Origin: an uncultured Actinomycetes bacterium
GTDB lineage: Bacteria > Actinomycetota > Thermoleophilia > Solirubrobacterales > 70-9
Length of the DNA stretch: 8,729 nt
Assembly (NCBI GenBank): GCA_946479725.1
Contig: CAMLHB010000091.1
Location: forward strand, 1-8,729
Reading direction: 5' to 3'
The notes below the pieces were generated by a model. The model worked only from the letters and a program-made list of their open reading frames with translations, searched no databases and was not told the origin of the DNA. Every line of letters begins with the position of its first letter. Position 1 is the first letter of the stretch. Positions 5,812 through 8,729 of the stretch are shown in pieces. The translations under genes and the position numbers were made by a program.

Positions 5812-6728
5812 ACGCCGCCGGGCTGCTGGAGCGGGTCGAAGCCGGCGGCCTCCTCGCCGGGCCGGCGCCGCTCGTGGCGATGGTCTCCGGCGGTAGGGAC
5901 TCGGTCTGCCTGCTCGACCTCGCGGTGCGGGCGCGGGGGGCGGAGGCGGTGACGGCGCTGCACGTCAATTACGCCTTGCGGGAGGAGGCGGATGGGGACG
6001 AGAGGCACTGCAAGGAGCTCTGCGCCCGGCTCGGCGTCGTCCTGGAGGTCGAGCGTCCGCGGCGGGACAAGGGCACCGGGAACCTGCAGGCTTGGGCGCG
6101 CGAGCAGCGCTACGCGGCAGCGGCGCGGCTGGCGGAGCGCTCGGGCGCGACGATCCTGACCGGCCACACCGCCGACGACCAGGTTGAGACGATCCTCTAC
6201 CGCCTTGCCTCCTCGCCGAGCCGGCGGGCGCTGCTGGGGATGCGGCCGCGCGACGGCCACCTCGCCCGCCCGCTGCTGACCACGACCCGGGCGGAGACGA
6301 CCGCCTACTGCGATGAACGGGGACTGGCCTGGCGCGACGACGCCAGCAACGAGGAGGCCGATTACAAGCGCAACCTCCTGCGCCGGGAGCTGGTTCCGGC
6401 GCTGGAGCGGATCCACCCGGCGGCGAAGGAGAACGTGCTGCGGACGGCGGCGCTGCTGCGCGGGGAGGCGGAGTTGCTTGACTCGCTGGTCGGCGCCGAG
6501 TTGGAGGGGGGGACGATCTCCCAGCGCCGCTTCGCCGAGCTTCACCCCGCCCTGCGCCGACTCGTCCTCCAGCGCCTGGCCGACGAGGCCGCCGGGCGCC
6601 CCGTCGCCGGCGCCGCCCGCTTCGCCGAGCAGGTCGCCGCCCTCACCCGCGGCGGCTCCACCCTCGACCTCGGCTCCGGCGTCCGCGCCGTCCTCGAGGG
6701 CGGCGTCCTCCGGGCCGAAAGAGGCTGA
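5808..6728 (+). CDS. tilS: tRNA(Ile)-lysidine synthase
   Basis: The product has 306 residues. TilS attaches lysine to C34 of the tRNA-Ile CAU anticodon using ATP, which switches codon reading from AUG to AUA. The N-terminal PP-loop is SGGRDS (27-32; SGGxDS is the family signature). Further landmarks are LHVNYALRE (51-59), GHTADDQVETILYRL (119-133; usual form GHxxDDQxET), RPLL (154-157) and DDASNEEADYKRNLLR (177-192), the 'D-x-S-N ... RN' block. The C-terminal about 100 residues form a helical plus short beta region. The separate TilS_C domain of the 430-residue E. coli enzyme is absent, as in many shorter actinobacterial versions. ATG 5808 overlaps the cyclase TGA by 4 bp and has no clear ribosome binding site of its own beyond the upstream coding region. 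Position directly before hpt and ftsH is the conserved order in Gram-positive bacteria. Confidence 0.95.
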   Translation: MNAAGLLERVEAGGLLAGPAPLVAMVSGGRDSVCLLDLAVRARGAEAVTALHVNYALREEADGDERHCKELCARLGVVLEVERPRRDKGTGNLQAWAREQRYAAAARLAERSGATILTGHTADDQVETILYRLASSPSRRALLGMRPRDGHLARPLLTTTRAETTAYCDERGLAWRDDASNEEADYKRNLLRRELVPALERIHPAAKENVLRTAALLRGEAELLDSLVGAELEGGTISQRRFAELHPALRRLVLQRLADEAAGRPVAGAARFAEQVAALTRGGSTLDLGSGVRAVLEGGVLRAERG

Positions 6729-6738
6729 CGGGCCGAAA
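6711..6738. repeat. 10-nt direct repeat CGGGCCGAAA, 18-bp period, across the tilS stop
   Basis: CGGGCCGAAA occurs at 6711-6720 and again at 6729-6738, on either side of the tilS stop codon (6726-6728), just before the 6740-6756 palindrome. It could be a local duplication or a binding-site pair. Function is unknown. Confidence 0.35.
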
Positions 6739-6739
6739 A

Positions 6740-6756
6740 CGGTCCTATATGGACCG
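6740..6756. promoter_or_regulatory. Palindrome CGGTCCTATATGGACCG between tilS and hpt
   Basis: CGGTCC and GGACCG are perfect 6-bp arms around TATAT. It starts 12 nt after the tilS stop and lies 36 nt upstream of the hpt -10-like box. It has no T tract. It could act as a terminator or processing hairpin for tilS mRNA, or as a double-stranded operator for hpt. The AT centre inside G/C arms stands out here. Confidence 0.4.
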
Positions 6757-6791
6757 ACATCGTCCCGTCGGCGGGGTGGGGCGCATATATC

Positions 6792-6797
6792 TAGACT
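6792..6797 (+). promoter_or_regulatory. -10 box for a leaderless hpt transcript
   Basis: TAGACT, embedded in the AT-rich run CATATATCTAGACT, is followed by 7 nt and then GTG 6805. The spacing puts the transcript start at the start codon. The 76-nt gap after tilS and this box suggest hpt has its own promoter in addition to any read-through. Confidence 0.5.
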
Positions 6798-6804
6798 GCG
6801 CGCC

Positions 6805-7332
6805 GTGTCGGATCCCGCGATCGGCGAGACCCTCGTCGCCAGAGAGGACCTGCAGCGCCGCATCGCGGAGCTGGGGGCGGAGATCAGCCACGACTACGCC
6901 GGGCGGGAGCTGATCATGGTCGGGGTCCTCAAGGGCGCCGTCCTCTTCCTCGCCGACCTGATGCGCCACATCGAGGTCCCCTGCGAGATCGACTTCATGG
7001 CGGTCTCCAGCTACGGGTCACAGACCGACTCCTCGGGCGTCGTCCGCATCCTCAAGGACCTGGACGCACCGATCGAAGACCGCGACGTCCTGATCGTCGA
7101 GGACATCATCGATTCCGGCCTCACGCTGCAGTACCTGATGCGCAACCTCAACGCCCGCCGCCCCGCCTCGCTGGAGGCCTGCGCGCTGCTCACCAAGCCG
7201 GAGCGGCTGCGGGTCGACCTCTCGCCGAAATACGTCGGCTTCGAGATCGCCAACCGCTTCGCGATCGGCTACGGGCTCGACCACGCGCAGAAGTACCGAA
7301 ACCTGGATTTCGTCGCGGCTCTTTCCGAGTAG
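6805..7332 (+). CDS. hpt: Hypoxanthine(-guanine) phosphoribosyltransferase
   Basis: The product has 175 residues, a normal length for bacterial Hpt. It converts hypoxanthine or guanine plus PRPP to IMP or GMP in cytosolic purine salvage. Visible motifs are VGVLKGAVLFLADL (39-52, pyrophosphate-binding LKG), SSYGSQTDSSG (68-78, flexible catalytic loop), VLIVEDIIDSGLT (95-107, PRPP-binding motif with Glu99, Asp100 and Asp103), and KYVGFEIANRFAIGYGLDHAQKYRNL (142-167, base-binding and C-terminal signature). GTG 6805 is chosen because it gives the normal N-terminus and lies 7 nt from a -10 box. The open frame upstream of it runs antisense or out of frame into tilS and is not coding. It sits between tilS and ftsH as in most actinobacteria. 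Confidence 0.96.
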   Translation: MSDPAIGETLVAREDLQRRIAELGAEISHDYAGRELIMVGVLKGAVLFLADLMRHIEVPCEIDFMAVSSYGSQTDSSGVVRILKDLDAPIEDRDVLIVEDIIDSGLTLQYLMRNLNARRPASLEACALLTKPERLRVDLSPKYVGFEIANRFAIGYGLDHAQKYRNLDFVAALSE

Positions 7333-7351
7333 CCCGGAAATTCCGCCCTGG

Positions 7352-7357
7352 TACGCT
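7352..7357 (+). promoter_or_regulatory. -10-like box upstream of ftsH
   Basis: TACGCT lies 11 nt before the TTG start and 19 nt after the hpt stop. The interval to the start is a pyrimidine run (GATTCTCTCTC) with no Shine-Dalgarno. No -35 was recognised. FtsH may also be expressed from hpt read-through. Confidence 0.3.
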
Positions 7358-7368
7358 GATTCTCTCTC

Positions 7369-8729
<1,361 letters not shown>

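Noticed and set aside
5886..5903. Arg inside the TilS PP-loop (SGGRDS) as an unusual substitution
   Set aside because: The fourth position of SGGxDS is variable in the family, so it is not informative.
5790..6863. Long minus-strand frame opposite tilS
   Set aside because: It is a mirror of a clear tilS on the plus strand, with a repetitive Arg/Gly/Ala composition and no family signature.

Overview
The window is very GC-rich, with strong G/C preference at third codon positions. Taken with the gene order tilS–hpt–ftsH, it points to a high-GC actinobacterium. The protein flavour suggests the class Thermoleophilia (Solirubrobacterales or relatives): a MerR/class III cyclase fusion, a multidomain lytic transglycosylase with a TTTTT/P/G-rich linker, and an FtsH with a short TTG-initiated N-terminus. 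The lineage is an inference from style and synteny, not a database match. I see no rRNA, tRNA, CRISPR array, insertion sequence or phage gene, and no stretch over 300 bases without a gene.

Layout. (1) 1-132, plus strand: C-terminal tail of a HAD-like hydrolase. (2) 148 to about 1017 and 1014-3311, minus strand: a two-gene unit. The upstream gene encodes a secreted 765-residue cell-wall enzyme with a MltB/SLT-like lytic transglycosylase domain, a degenerate M23/LytM domain and an M15-type peptidase domain. The downstream gene encodes an unrecognised basic/acidic protein. (3) 3312-3469: divergent intergenic region with a plausible -35/-10 promoter and a hairpin leader for the cell-wall gene. 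(4) 3470-3838, plus strand: small phasin-like or coiled-coil protein. (5) 3835-4500, minus strand: nucleoside phosphorylase family protein, whose stop codon overlaps that of gene 4. (6) 4501-4623: divergent promoter region. (7) 4624-8729, plus strand: MerR–adenylate cyclase fusion, tilS (overlapping it by ATGA), hpt and ftsH (cut by the window end).

How they fit together. The tilS–hpt–ftsH block is the conserved housekeeping group: tRNA-Ile lysidine synthesis, purine salvage and membrane protease. What is locally distinctive is a DNA-binding-type cyclase translationally coupled to the front of that block and divergent from a nucleoside phosphorylase. This puts a cAMP-making putative regulator between two purine-salvage enzymes. 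Several starts lie 6-12 nt downstream of TANNNT-like -10 boxes and lack Shine-Dalgarno sequences, which suggests leaderless or near-leaderless transcripts.

No clearly novel multi-gene system such as defence, mobile or biosynthetic genes is visible. The best leads are the pseudo-LytM domain inside a three-domain wall enzyme, the MerR–cyclase fusion and its location, a likely CTG start overlapping a stop codon, and a 19-nt imperfect repeat found at both convergent gene ends.
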